Assembly: GCF_000687475.1 (NCBI RefSeq)
Contig: NC_057318.1
Span: 4,030,001 to 4,094,000 of the forward strand
Direction of reading: 5' to 3'
From: Ustilaginoidea virens
Taxonomy: Eukaryota > Ascomycota > Sordariomycetes > Hypocreales > Clavicipitaceae
Length of the DNA: 64,000 nucleotides
Shown here: positions 35,180 through 46,241 of the stretch, one piece after another
Layout: every line of letters starts with the position of its first letter
Position numbering within the stretch: position 1 is the first letter of the stretch
Made by a program: the position numbers and the translations under genes
The notes under the pieces: model-generated
What the model saw: only the letters and a program-made list of their open reading frames with translations
What the model was told of the DNA's origin: nothing
The model's database searches: none

Positions 35180-35767
35180 TCAATTCGCCTGCTTATCGAG
35201 AAACTCCTTTGCCTCGTTGACCTTGGTCGCCAGGTACGGACTGCCGCCCCGATCGGGATGGTTCAGTAACATGATGGTTCGGTGGGCCTTTCGAACCTTG
35301 TCCTTGGTGAGAGCTCGCTCACTACCTTTCCGTCAGCAGGAAATTTCCGGCGGCCCCCAGACTGGGAAAAGAACGGGGCGGACGGGTCGTACTTGAGGGA
35401 CAGGATAAGCGAGGCCTCCTTCTTGGTCATCTTGGGCTCGAAGCCTCCCTTGTAGAATGCTTTGCCCATGGCTCCTACGCCGCCGCGGGAGCGACGCCAC
35501 GCAACGAGACCTGCTCGGCCCTGCATCTTGTTAGCCTGTGCTCCAGTCTTGGCATTTGTTCTGCCTTTTTTTGTTTTTTTTTTTTTTTGGCGGTTTTGGG
35601 GGGGGGGGGGGGGGGGGGGATGTTGTGTGGGGGAGGTTGTTTCCATGTCCAAGTCGTCGCATGGGCGTGACAAGAAAAGTGTACTGATGGCGGATTGTGA
35701 GGGTCAAAAGACATACCAGGAAGGCAGCGACGGCTGCGCCGGCGCCAATGGCAAAGATGGAGGACAT
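35180..35767 (-). CDS. pam18: Mitochondrial import motor J-protein PAM18/TIM14
   Basis: PAM18 is the J-domain subunit of the presequence translocase motor; it stimulates the ATPase of mitochondrial Hsp70 at the TIM23 channel in the inner membrane. Exons 35767-35717, 35520-35393 and 35321-35180 give 106 residues, typical for fungi. Exon 1 is the short hydrophobic N-terminus ([17 protein letters not shown]). Exon 2 begins [20 protein letters not shown] and has the [16 protein letters not shown] motif. Exon 3 completes the J domain with [20 protein letters not shown], including the essential HPD, then [19 protein letters not shown]. The first intron has a long poly-C run (sense) followed by a poly-A run, and its acceptor must be the second AG (ATGCAG) to give the conserved junction. 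Confidence 0.96.
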
Positions 35768-36253
35768 GTTGGACTCGTTGGGCCGAGAAGCGGGTGATGC
35801 GGTCGCAAGGTGGATGATGGATGAGGAAGGCTGGAAGTTTTGCGGTCGGATGGGGTCCGGCAGCGCAGGTTGATCCGCTCCGGGCCGGAGAGAAACGGTC
35901 CCTCGCCTTCGTCCCTGCAGGCGGATGTGGAATCTGCTCGGTTTACCGCTCAATCCTGCGCGGAATTTAGGCCTGCGGCTTTGTGATGGCAATCGAAACA
36001 TTCATCCGTGTGTCGTGCTATCCGTAGATGCCAGCCGACAGCGTCAAACCGAACAATTGCACCCGCTCCATCCATGGTGTTATCGTCGGGCGGCCACAGA
36101 CCGTTTCTATTGCAAGAGCCACCATGTACTTCGATACCGACTTGACAACCACGCTCTACGTGAAAACCCAGCAAAACAAGAAAGAAATGTCGTTTCGAGC
36201 ATCAAGCTGCCCCGGCAGCTGCGAGGCACAGCTGCATCCATCTACATCCACCT
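35768..36253. promoter_or_regulatory. PAM18 upstream region
   Basis: Between the Par32-like gene's stop and the PAM18 start, both on the minus strand. Should hold the PAM18 promoter. No clear individual site was picked out; an ATTGC-type sequence near 36053 is not convincing. Confidence 0.4.
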
Positions 36254-36869
36254 CTACCTGTTGACGTCTTTATCCCTCGCATGATGGACTCTGCCCGGAA
36301 CCGTCAGCCCCTTCTCCACGGCCTCGAGGACTCTCCGCTCCAACTGCTCCGTCTTGCTCTCCTCTCCTTGGCTCTGCTCTGCAGACGCCTGCTGCTTCTC
36401 ACCCGTCCAGTTGCCCGCCCCGCCGCGACCACCCATCATCCGCTGGGGATTCCTGCCGAGACCCGAACTCACAGCCGCGGCGACCTGTCTCGACAGGCGC
36501 TCCTCCTCCGCGGCGTCGGGACGCTGGGACTGGTCGACAAAGTTGCCTGCTCCTCCGCGACCGGTGCGGACATTGGGCGGCGACTGCGCGCGACACGCGG
36601 CGGCAGCAGTGACGACGGGGTCTTGTCGCCGAATATCCTGCGTCCGGTCCCGGTCTCAGCAAGTCCGTCATGGGGAATACGAAAATAAAATAAAAAAAAA
36701 TAAAAAAAGTACGAGGGCAAGAATTAATGAGACGGCGGAGGAAGGAAGGGTGGGCGGGCAGGGTCTGTACCTTTTCGGCTGCTGTCTCGTCTGCCTTGTC
36801 CACGGGATAGAAGTTGCCTGCGCCGCCGCGACTGACTTTGTGGACGGCTGGCTGACGGTCCGAGGGCAT
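36254..36869 (-). CDS. Par32-like RGGAGN-repeat protein (DUF3602 type)
   Basis: Exons 36869-36771 and 36637-36254 give 160 residues. Three copies of the diagnostic motif are present: SRGGAGNFYP in exon 1, GRGGAGNFVD and GRGGAGNWTG in exon 2. In yeast, Par32 carries such motifs, is phosphorylated after TORC1 inhibition and inhibits the ammonium transporters Mep1/Mep3; a link of this protein to nitrogen signalling is inferred from that. The rest is hydrophilic and probably disordered, ending in a helix-prone stretch (TEQLERRVLEAVEKGL). The start at 36869 follows an AGCAGCC context. The frame upstream is open without ATG, so a short extra 5' exon cannot be excluded. The intron is AT-rich with a (TAAAA)-like run. 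Confidence 0.83.
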
Positions 36870-39149
36870 GGCTGCTTGGGGGTTTCCTGCGGCGGATTTG
36901 GAGCGGGCAATGAAATGCAAAGGGGGGGATTGTGATTTCGGATGCGAGCATCGATTCGATGCGCAGGGTGGACGGGCAAGTCCGTCAAGTGATGGGAACG
37001 ACTTGCGCGCAACGGGCTTAGGCCGAATGCTGTCTGTTTACGTCGATGGCAGCGCGTCTGACGAGTGGTGCGGCGCAAAGTTTGGTTTGACTGACGTCAG
37101 TCGATATTCAAGCCTTTGTTTTGCCATTGCAACCCCAGGCAGATGGAGCGCCGGTCTTTATGCTGGTGGTACTAGACATTGAGCATGGTTTCTGTCGACC
37201 TTGTTTTGCCCTAGCAAACGCTCTGGAATGCGGGTTCGCGCTCAAGTCTGTGTCGGTTTACATCTGCGGCACATCCAAGCACAACGTCACTGGGGGCGCC
37301 TACCGCTGAGCATCTACTTCGTGCGAACTAGCTGTTATTGAACTGGCGGCTGTCGTTGACATGATCCGGGTGGTGCAGCGGAAGCGGCCAGTCGTTGCCT
37401 AGTTGGCGCGGCATCTTGAATCGCTCCCAGTCTCGTCATGCCAAGCAACGGGCACGCTCGGCAGTCGGTCAAGCACGACGGCACCTTGCTGGATAGCATC
37501 GAGACCCCATTACCGCCCATCACCGCCCATCACCAGGGCCAGTTCGGTACATTGTTGCGTTGCGGTGGCAGTTCCAAGGCGGCAGCAGTGGCCGCGAATG
37601 GGCACGGCATTCCCGGAAACATTTGAATGTTGAAGAACGAAAACGGAACGACAGTACCAATCCATACACGCCACTGTACACCACTGTACACCACTGGACC
37701 GGGTATCCCATGCTCCTTGCCAGTAATTGACGTGTTCGCAAGGGGCACGTGGATTCTTCACCAGTTTATTCCCATCCTCTCGGCCATAATGGGCCATAAT
37801 GCTTGGGATCGAGATGGCCGATAACTCGTGGAACGCAGATGCCAAGGGGGGGATAATCCACTGTGGATTCCATAGTGGGCATCACCGCCGCGGACATGGA
37901 TGCCAAGTAGGTAGGTTTATTAAACCCACGATAAGCAAACATAAGCGAGGATGGGATGGGATGAGCAGCCCACGGCATTGCATCGGGCGGTGGTCGGAAA
38001 CGGAAACAAACGGGCGAAGAAAAAGGGAAAACGGGCTTGACCTAGCGCTTGCCTTGGCCGAGCTGGGGGAGGGGTTGGACGCGATTTGGACGCAGGCCGA
38101 GTAAAACCCAGATCTGGACACGGGGAGGTGGCCGAGCGGGCGATGGATGGCCATTACGACAATGCTGCGATGGTTGAGGCTATGGCAGGTGGGAAGGTGG
38201 TCGTTGCTGACGAGAGCTGTTGCTGTGGGACGTGGGACTTCGAGGGATATTTCTCTCAAGTCCTGGCTGTCGGGTTCATCTTAGTGCTGGCTGTCGTGTT
38301 CATCTTATTAGTCCTGGCTTGTCGGATTGATCTTTGCCCTTGCGGGCTTGCAAGTTCCAAGGGGCTGTGCTGGTATGGTCTGGTCTGGTCTGGGTTCTTT
38401 AAAGGCCATGGTCACGGTAGCCATGAAGCACGTCCACGTTGGATAAGCAGCCACACCGGGGGGGGGGGGGGGGGATGTGCTAAATACAAAAGGAACAAGA
38501 AAGGAACAGAAAAAGAAAAAAGACGCACCAACACGTTGCGCCCGCAAAGAAGCACTGGTGGCATGATGGTGACCACTGACGGCCTGTCAGACCTGTCGCG
38601 GAAGCAACCAGGCAGGCAGGCATGCATCTGAAACAGAAGCCTTGACCACCGGAAAGCAAACATGGAAGCAGTAATTGAATTTGACTACGGACTAGACTTC
38701 AATCTTTGCCCCATGGCTGTCCGAACTCTGCCATATCCTCCTCCACTACTGGGGAGGGGAGGGACGGGCTGAAGAAAAACCGGCCTTGCCTCCCTTCCGA
38801 TTCCCCTCCCGAGGGGGCATGACACGACTGGGTATACCCTTTAGCTTACCCTTTTTTTTTTTTTTTTTTTTTTCTTTCTTCTGCTTTGGTCCCCTCGTCA
38901 GTCCATTCTCGAGGGAGGGAAAAGCCAAAAATGGGAACGACCACCGGATCCTAGCCACCGACTACGTGCACTCCCCCGCCCCACAATGGTGCTTCGCTAT
39001 CAGCTCAGCCCCGGTACACGGATTTCATGCATGTAAAAGCAAATCCCAGACAGTTTGTTATCCCAGCCTTGCGCGGCCAGAAAGCTCCGTTTTCGCGAGA
39101 ATCCCCCAAACGGCAGGAACAGAGGTGAGTGACGCTGCCTTGGTTTCGG

Positions 39150-39232
39150 TTATTCCATGAATTCCATGAATTCCATGAATTCCATGAATTCCATGAATTC
39201 CATGAATTCCATGAATTCCATGTAATTCCATT
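39150..39232. repeat. 9-bp tandem repeat (ATTCCATGA)x8-9
   Basis: Near-perfect head-to-tail copies, each containing overlapping ATG and GAATTC. They decay at the right into ATTCCATTTAATTTT. Confidence 0.96.
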
Positions 39233-39734
39233 TAATTTTACTTGAATATCGTTCAGTTTTAATTTCATTTGCATTTTAATTTCAATTTTTATTTATTTGC
39301 CGTGGGCGGCCAGCTCGGTTTGCGCACTTTCTGCCGTCACGGGTGGCGCGTGCCTCTTGTCCAGTGCAACGCCCGTCCGTACCTTGGCAACTTTTCCTTG
39401 CTCGGTTTGGAATGGGGGGGGGAGGGGGTGGCATTTTCGTTCCCTTCAAATTCTTTCCAGACTGGTCTTTTTTATGGTTTCTATTCTTGTATGTACCTGG
39501 TGACTGGACTTTACCTACGGCTTAGCTTACCTGGCCACTAGCCGGGGGGCAAAGAAGGGGGGGGGGGGGGGGGAGAAGGACGAAAAGGTACCCGAGAGAA
39601 TTATCGCCAAGGAGGGCGCGCGAGCATTGCTGCCTGCCTGCCTGCCTGCCACCTGGTTCTTCTGGAGTCGTCCTGGACCAGTTGCCGTCTAAGGCACACG
39701 CTAAATCTCCGAAAGTTTGCGTTGCACCGGTGCG

Positions 39735-39866
39735 TTCTTTTCTTTTCTTTTCTTTTCTTTTCTTTTCTTTTCTTTTCTTTTCTTTTCTTTTCTTTTCTTT
39801 TCTTTTCTTTTCGTTTCTTTTCTTTTATTTTTTCTTCCTTTTTTTTTTTTTTTTTTTTTTTTTTTT
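39735..39866. repeat. (TTTTC)n microsatellite followed by poly-T
   Basis: About twenty TTTTC units with one G interruption, then T-rich sequence with a run of about 28 T. Strong polypyrimidine tract. Confidence 0.96.
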
Positions 39867-40216
39867 GTTGTTTCCCCTTCCTTTTGGGCGGGGCAGTCCT
39901 GCGCTGCTCTGCTCGTCCAGGTACCACCAGCCAGCCAAGGGCCAGCCCGCGCGTAGCCGCATGCGACTTGCCAGCCAGTTCCAGTTCCGCCTGGACTTTG
40001 GACTTCGTGCGGTGGTCTTTGTGGTCTTTGTCATGTACCTAGGTACATAGCCCCGGCCTTGCCCAACGGCACATGGTCGTGCTCCTAATTCGGCCAAAAC
40101 CATGGCAGATACTGACATAACAACCCAGCCGCTGGGGGTCGTTTGCACTGCCGTGTTGTCTGGTGCTTTGGCACGCAACATGAAAGCTAGCACCATATGT
40201 CACTTCCACTTCCGCC

Positions 40217-40261
40217 TTGCCAACTGGAAGCCAACTGGAAGCCAACTGGAAGCCAACTGGA
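40217..40261. repeat. 11-bp tandem repeat (GCCAACTGGAA)x4
   Basis: Four head-to-tail units, the last with one substitution (GGAC). Confidence 0.95.
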
Positions 40262-43200
40262 CGCCGATTCAACACATCTCGGCACTGGGTGCAGAGAGGT
40301 ACCTAGGTACCTAGGTAGGTACTTGCCGCCCAATCAATTTGTATCCATCCGCCGTTGAGAATCAGCCTGCCAAGGGAAACCCACGCCGAATTCTATTCCA
40401 TCCAGCAGTTGTTACTTGCCCTTCAAAAGCAGGCCCCAGGCCCATGTCCCACCCCTGCTATTGATGTGGACATTGATGGTTTCTAGTCCAAGTCCAGACT
40501 TGACTGTCAACCTCTTGTCTCCCTTTCCCCCGCTGCCGCTGCCGCTGCCCTACCCCGCTTTTGCTTGGTGCTGCTTCACTAATGCCTGGTTGTTTGCGAC
40601 CGGACCCCTCACTGGGTCCCAAGAAGAAGCTATTGACATGGGCATCCTTTGCACGCCGAGCAAGAGTCCACCGTGCCCAACGACAATGGCTTTGTGGCAT
40701 CACGCCCCCCTTTTGTGTGTAATGTCGACGAAATTTGCCGGGTTCGCGAGCTAGCAAATCAGTGACCAGGCCGTACACTCTACCACTCAGCTGCACCCAC
40801 TTTGGCGCCCGTTCTTCTTGTACTTGACAACGGCAGGCATGGCAAGGTGGCAGCGGGCGAGGGCGAGGGCGAGGTTGTGCCCACTGCCATGCCATCAATG
40901 TCCACTTTGCGATTGACGGTATTGCAGATTAGGGTTTGGGGCCCGAAAAACCGCAGCTGATGCTTGCTGCCTGTGCGACTCGTATTCTTGAATCTTGGGG
41001 AGGAAAATGGCCAAATGCAGACACTAGCAGCGTTGCCCAGGAGAGAGGCCAGATATGCATTGCACTAGGGTAGGTACACTGCATACCTTGGGTACCTCCT
41101 AAAGGTACCTACTCCCGTCCCGAGTGTGCTCCGTATCCGCACCGTATGCCCATTGTTGTCTGCGGCCTCGCGGCGGCCCAGGTCCCACAATGCTCCCATG
41201 GTCCCGACGTCGACCTAAGGTAGCTAGCAAGCGGGCTCGACCTTTTCAGTTGGAAGACGGGAGAGCAACACACAAGCGGGCGGGCGGGGGAGAAGGGAGG
41301 GGGGGCCCACGCGCAGAGGCCGCAACGGATAAGGCTTGAACTTGGCGCGCTCTGTCGTGTCGTGTCCGTACAAGCAAGTGGTTTGGTTTGGGGCGATGGA
41401 TGATGATGATCAAGCAACGCCTGCCCCCACCCCACCCAGTCCGCCCAGCGAATCATCTGTCGTGATAATCGTCAGCAAGTCCACGCTAGCACAGGTCACG
41501 TTCTCCAGCGTAGCAGTTTTGGCACCTGCCATTCAGTCATGTGAGCTGGTACAAGTCTGGTGCAGACTGCCGCGCAGTGGGACACAGGCCGCTGGTAGCA
41601 CGTTAATTTAATGCCTCCAGGGCCGGTCAGCTGTGGAATCAGGAATCAGGAATCAGGCCCCGTTGTTTGCCCCAGCCAGCATAACCATGACGGGATTACC
41701 GTCTTGTTTTCCCCGTCATGGGCATGTCCAGAACCCGACCGACCAAGCTCAGCCTGCACCCATTGGAACGTTTCCGTACCGACTGACGCCTGGCTGATGG
41801 ATGACTGGTACCAGTGCCAGTGCCAGTGCCATCAATCTATACGGTCGGGGCGCCCCGTCTCCCTGGAAGGATTGATCGTTGTTGACCTTTTGCATCAAAC
41901 CCCCAGCTGCCAGGCCTGTTCTTTTCCTTCTCCGTTGGCAATTGACCCGTGGGATGCATGATGCCAACCAAAACGGCCAAAACGGAACCGAAGGACCGAA
42001 GGCCCCATGCACCGGTCTCCTGAGCAAAATGCGGCAGCACACGCTGCGTCCTGGAGTCGACAGCGTCGTTGCAGCGTACTCCGTACTTTACTGGTCTTCA
42101 TCCGCCGTTGTCAACGTCACGTCACGCCCTGGCCGCCACATGCATGCAGCTTTCCAGGCTGCTTGTCCGCAGAACGCACCACTAAATAATTACCCTCCCC
42201 CTACTCCCTCCGTACTCGTGTTGGCCTGAACTTGTCAATCGTCTCTGGCTTGCTGCGCAGTCTGGCCAGCAGAAACTTGGCCACCACCAATCCCATCCAC
42301 CAATTTGTCCCGTAAGTTTGTCCACCAAACCATCAGCCAGGGGTAGGGGGTAGGGGGTCGGGGGTAGGGGGGTCCGCTGGTGGGTAGTGGGCGGTGGGTG
42401 GCCCAGCCCAGACAGCCAATGATGCGCCGAGTCTGACCCCACCCCCGATTGGCCGCAGAAAGTCTCATACATAATAATATAGTACTCCGTAGCACGGCAA
42501 GATCCAACGAGCTGGAAGCTGCTGGAAGCTGCTGGAAGAGGCCCAGCGCCGATGCCGACATCGGTGGGGCGGGCCACAGTTGACTGATCTAAAAGTACCA
42601 GACTTCCGTAAAGATGGGAAGGGGAAGGTACCAGCCGTACCAGCCTGACCCAAGGGCTGGGAACTGCAATCCGTAATCTTGTCGACCGAACAAGGTCCCG
42701 TCCCGTACTCCGTGCCATTGCATTGACATTGACCATCGCTCACGGCCGCCCCGCGCGCGCAGGGCCGCAGCAGGTTTCGCTTCTAATTACGGATTCGTTA
42801 CGGCGGACTGTACGGGAGTACGGAGTACGGACTCGGAGTACTTCAACCTGGCTTTGTTGTCGAGACCAGACCGAAACACGGACGCTGCCTGATGACCAGG
42901 CGCTCGCAAAGACACTTTCAGGCAAAAATACCCAGCAGCGCTCATGTTGACATGTTGACATGTTGACGGGTCAATGTCAATTATGCTGCCAACAATGCCC
43001 ATGCCCCTCTGCCGGTGCTTGAATTTCAGCACCGGAGCCATCCATTTCCTCTCACATCTCGACCTCGACCTTGACCTCGACCTCGACCTCGAGCAAGTCG
43101 CGTCTTCCGACTCCCCTGCCATCCGGATAATCGCATGAGCTGGGGCGCCGTCGATTCGACTAGTCAAAATAACTCCAGGTCCGGAACGGTTGTACGCGGC

Positions 43201-43713
43201 ACCCCCTTTCTGCTGTCGCACCCCCTCTCCCTCCTCTCCCTCATGCCCACCCATCCACACAGCCAGACAAAGCACTCGCATACAGTGCCAGTGCCATACA
43301 CAACACAACTCGCGCACACCCCCCCCCCTCCCCCTCCCCACCCCTCTTCCCACGACCTTCCCGTGAACCCATCCAAAATATTCTTTCTTGTCCTTTATGC
43401 ATTGGGCAAGAACCTGAGAACCTTTTTTCTTTTCTTGAATATCCCTACACTGGATTTTTCTCGCTTCCCTTTCGAGATTTTGGTAGAATAAGCGGTGCTG
43501 TAGCAAGGACATTAATCTCCTTGTGACCTTTCACATTCCTGTGACGGTCCGGCGTCTGTCGTCTCGCAACACTCGGAGCTCTTCAAAGTCCCCGGCAACG
43601 GCTTCCTCAAAAAGTATGACCACCAATCGTATTGAGGACCCCTTTGCAGACTTGATTCCGCTCTTGCGAGACTCGGCGTGTGCTGACCAGCTTCTCCCTT
43701 CCACCACCAGGAA

Positions 43714-45114
43714 ATGCAACAGTCAACTTCAAGGCCATTGACGCTGCAGCGTCCATGCTTGTCGAACCCATTGACGTCCGCGATTCCCGGCCGACAATCT
43801 CACGCTCGAAACAACTCGCATACACTGCTGCTACCCTCTTCCCTCAACGCAAACCATCGGGTCACCCGCCGCAAATCCGTCACCACGCCTGGCCCTAGCT
43901 TGGCTGTCTTGTCCGCGGCCGTTGTCAGCGGTGAGCAGACTGCTGCTATCCCTATTGCCAACGGTGGCCGCCGAACCAGCACCTCCAAGGCTGCGCTGGC
44001 CCGATCGTCCCTGGTCGGCAGTCTGCCCTCGCCTCCAGCGAGCTTGCCGACGCACAAGACTGTGCCCGAAGGCAAGCAAGAGTCACAAGACAGCGCCATC
44101 GACGATGACGCCAACGACGTGTCGGCGGACGAGGCTGCCAACTTGCAGGGTGACCGTACAAGGCGGTCCAGTGATGGCCAGTCTCCTTTGAAGGATTCAA
44201 AGAGGAGCAATCGCGTCGAGGTTCGCTGCGACAAGTGCGGGAAAAGTTACAAGCATAGCAGTTGCTTGACCAAACATTTGTAAGTGTCGAGAGCCGCGCT
44301 GGTCGTCTTTGTTGCATTGCACGCCAGGCGTTTTTTCGGCGCGCGAGCTAATCCCGCCCGAAACAGGTGGGAGCATACCCCAGAGTGGTCCCTCACTTCA
44401 AAGTTGCTCATTTCGAAGCATCAGCAAGTACAGCTTCTCGAAGCCGCCTCGGTTCTTGTCGCTATGAACGGCAAGGAGGACTCTGCAACCCCTCCAGAAT
44501 CCACCAAGGACTCTGCCAGCGAGCCTGATTCGCCATCGCCTGCTGCCTCTGGCTACTCGGAACAAGCGGAGCACCCGAGCTCGGCTGATACCACCCCTCC
44601 CCCGATGTTGGAAGAGGCGGGCTTCAACAGACTCGTGTGTCGAGACGGAAATGGCCTCGGCTTCTCCAGGACCTATCGCTCAGCCGGGTCGGGAAGCATG
44701 CCCGCCGGGTTCGCGTACGGTCACTTTCGGCAGCCCAGCCACGATCGTCGACCTCCATCATCCGGGGCCAACAGGACTGGGGAAGAGGACCGCGACCTGG
44801 CAGCGGCGGTTGAGCTTCTCAGCTGCAGTTTCAACAGCAACAATGCTTCTCACAGCAGCACGCTGACGGTGCCTTCGGATGTGCCACCGGTACCGCCAGT
44901 CCCTGCCCAGTACCTCGACCAGGCCACTTCCTTTTCAAGCGCCGGCTTCATCAACAGTTTTCCCCAACGTCAACCAGAGAGCTTCACCAGAGGCGAGTCT
45001 CGACGTGGCGGCGAAGACGTGAAGATGGAAGAGAGCGATGACGACTTCGACATGCAATCTCGAGCTCGAAGCGACGAAGATGACGACGGCGTTTTCGGCC
45101 GCATGGAGGAATAA
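43714..45114 (+). CDS. Single-finger C2H2 zinc finger protein
   Basis: Exons 43714-44279 and 44367-45114 give 437 residues. The start MQQSTSRPLTLQRPCLSNPL follows a probable 5' UTR intron (GTATGA donor at 43614-43619, CCAG acceptor at 43710). The finger is C-DK-C-GKSYKHSSCLTK-H-LWE-H near residues 171-192, followed by TPEWSLTSKLLISKHQQVQL. The coding intron falls between the two zinc-binding histidines. N- and C-terminal regions are Ser/Pro/Thr-rich; the C-terminus is acidic (KMEESDDDFDMQSR, SDEDDDGVFGRMEE). I know this layout from filamentous fungi as an unnamed C2H2 protein; a role as nuclear regulator is a reasonable guess only. Confidence 0.86.
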
Positions 45115-45865
45115 GTCGCCATGCAAGCAACGGCCATGCTGGTTCTGGATGGAAATACTCGGTGGCGAGGGAGGCTGTCGAGTCGGATCCAGTGCTTGAA
45201 GGGAAATGACCTGGTGTCTCATATATGTATCATTGATCAGTCCAACGCCGTTATGAGGTGGTTCAGCTCCGCAGATTCCTCAGCACCGAAGAGCGGAGGG
45301 CCCTTTTGCAAACCCGGGCCTTTTGGGGCCGCTGTATGGCTGTTTTGCAGAAGAGATTGCATCTTTGCGAGGTTAAAGTGAGGATTCCGACAGCGTCGAG
45401 CGTACGCCCGAAGAAGTACTAAAAATACCAAACGATGACAAAATCTTGATACGATGCCTTGCCGTGCCCCCCCCCCCCCCCCTCCTCCTTTTTTTTTTTT
45501 TTTTTTTTTTCTCTCTCTATCCCCGTGGGGACCGTGAATCCAATGGATAGATGGACGGAAGTCTGCCGGCAAGAGTTTATGCGTTTCGTAAAAAGGACGA
45601 CGGCACGGGGTCCGTTGTTGGAGAGGAGGCAAGAGGATTTGCATTCATTGGTGTCCGTTGGCAAGACCAACTCGAGATCATGAACGGACTCTGCTGGTGT
45701 GAAGAAATTCAAGTTTCCGAGACGAATTTTACACAAGTGGGAACAGGTAAATGGTTTTACAGTTTACTCCTTGCTTCTTATTTCGGCCCAGGTCTCCTTG
45801 ATCCTAGTTCTGTTGCAGGGAACAGAAAGCAGATGACTCGACATACCAGACAATGATTGATTGGG

Positions 45866-45901
<36 letters not shown>

Positions 45902-46241
45902 CATGCACTGCACGGGCTGTCCTTGGCCAATGAATGACTGGCATTTGATGTTTGCTCCTTTACCACCAGACTCGTGACATGACTGATGTTCTGGCGCCAA
46001 ATCCCACCTTCGCTGCTGCAGGCCAAAGGCCCCACACCCTTTTTCACGCTTCGTCATAACGATGCGCAGAAATCAGACGCCCAACTTTTTTAAACGCTCC
46101 TTACCCACGAATCAGACGCGACTTTCACGGGCCTGAAGCTCTGGGTAGTCCGAATTGCAAGCAGAGAAGATCCACGCCGGCGGATGACGAGAAGCGCTAT
46201 TCCAAAGAAAAAAGCAAGGAACCTGCCGCCCGATAACCACC
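45115..46241. other. Spacer between two plus-strand genes
   Basis: Holds the 3' UTR of the C2H2 gene and the promoter of the membrane-protein gene. Contains poly-C then poly-T (about 45466-45510) and a poly-A run of about 32 (45868-45899). No supported coding frame. Confidence 0.55.

Larger units (their letters stand above)
36870..43713. other. 6.8-kb gene-poor spacer full of simple repeats
   Basis: No frame here has family-like content, consistent codon use or sensible splice sites. The right end (about 43500-43713) is the 5' UTR of the C2H2 gene and contains a probable 5' UTR intron (donor at 43614, acceptor at 43710). The spacer holds many poly-G, poly-T and (TTTTC)n tracts, CCTAGGTACC palindromes at about 40035-40048 and 40300-40318, and a dense group of TACGGAGTA/TACTCCGTA motifs at 42077-42085, 42483-42491, 42715 and 42819-42836. 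A near-duplicate of about 28 bases lies at 38258-38310. A short ncRNA gene could hide here, but none can be shown. Confidence 0.55.

Noticed and set aside
38086..38631. 181-codon plus-strand frame with hydrophobic stretch
   Set aside because: The hydrophobic part comes from a near-tandem duplication in spacer DNA and the frame runs into a poly-G tract; no conservation-like features.
39005..39274. Minus-strand frame encoding a repeated Asn-Ser-Trp tripeptide
   Set aside because: It is only the translation of the 9-bp ATTCCATGA microsatellite.
40740..40800. tRNA-like sequence (GCTGAGTGGTAGAG on the minus strand, GGGTTCGCGAG nearby)
   Set aside because: The A-box-like and B-box-like words lie on opposite strands and no acceptor or anticodon stem can be formed.
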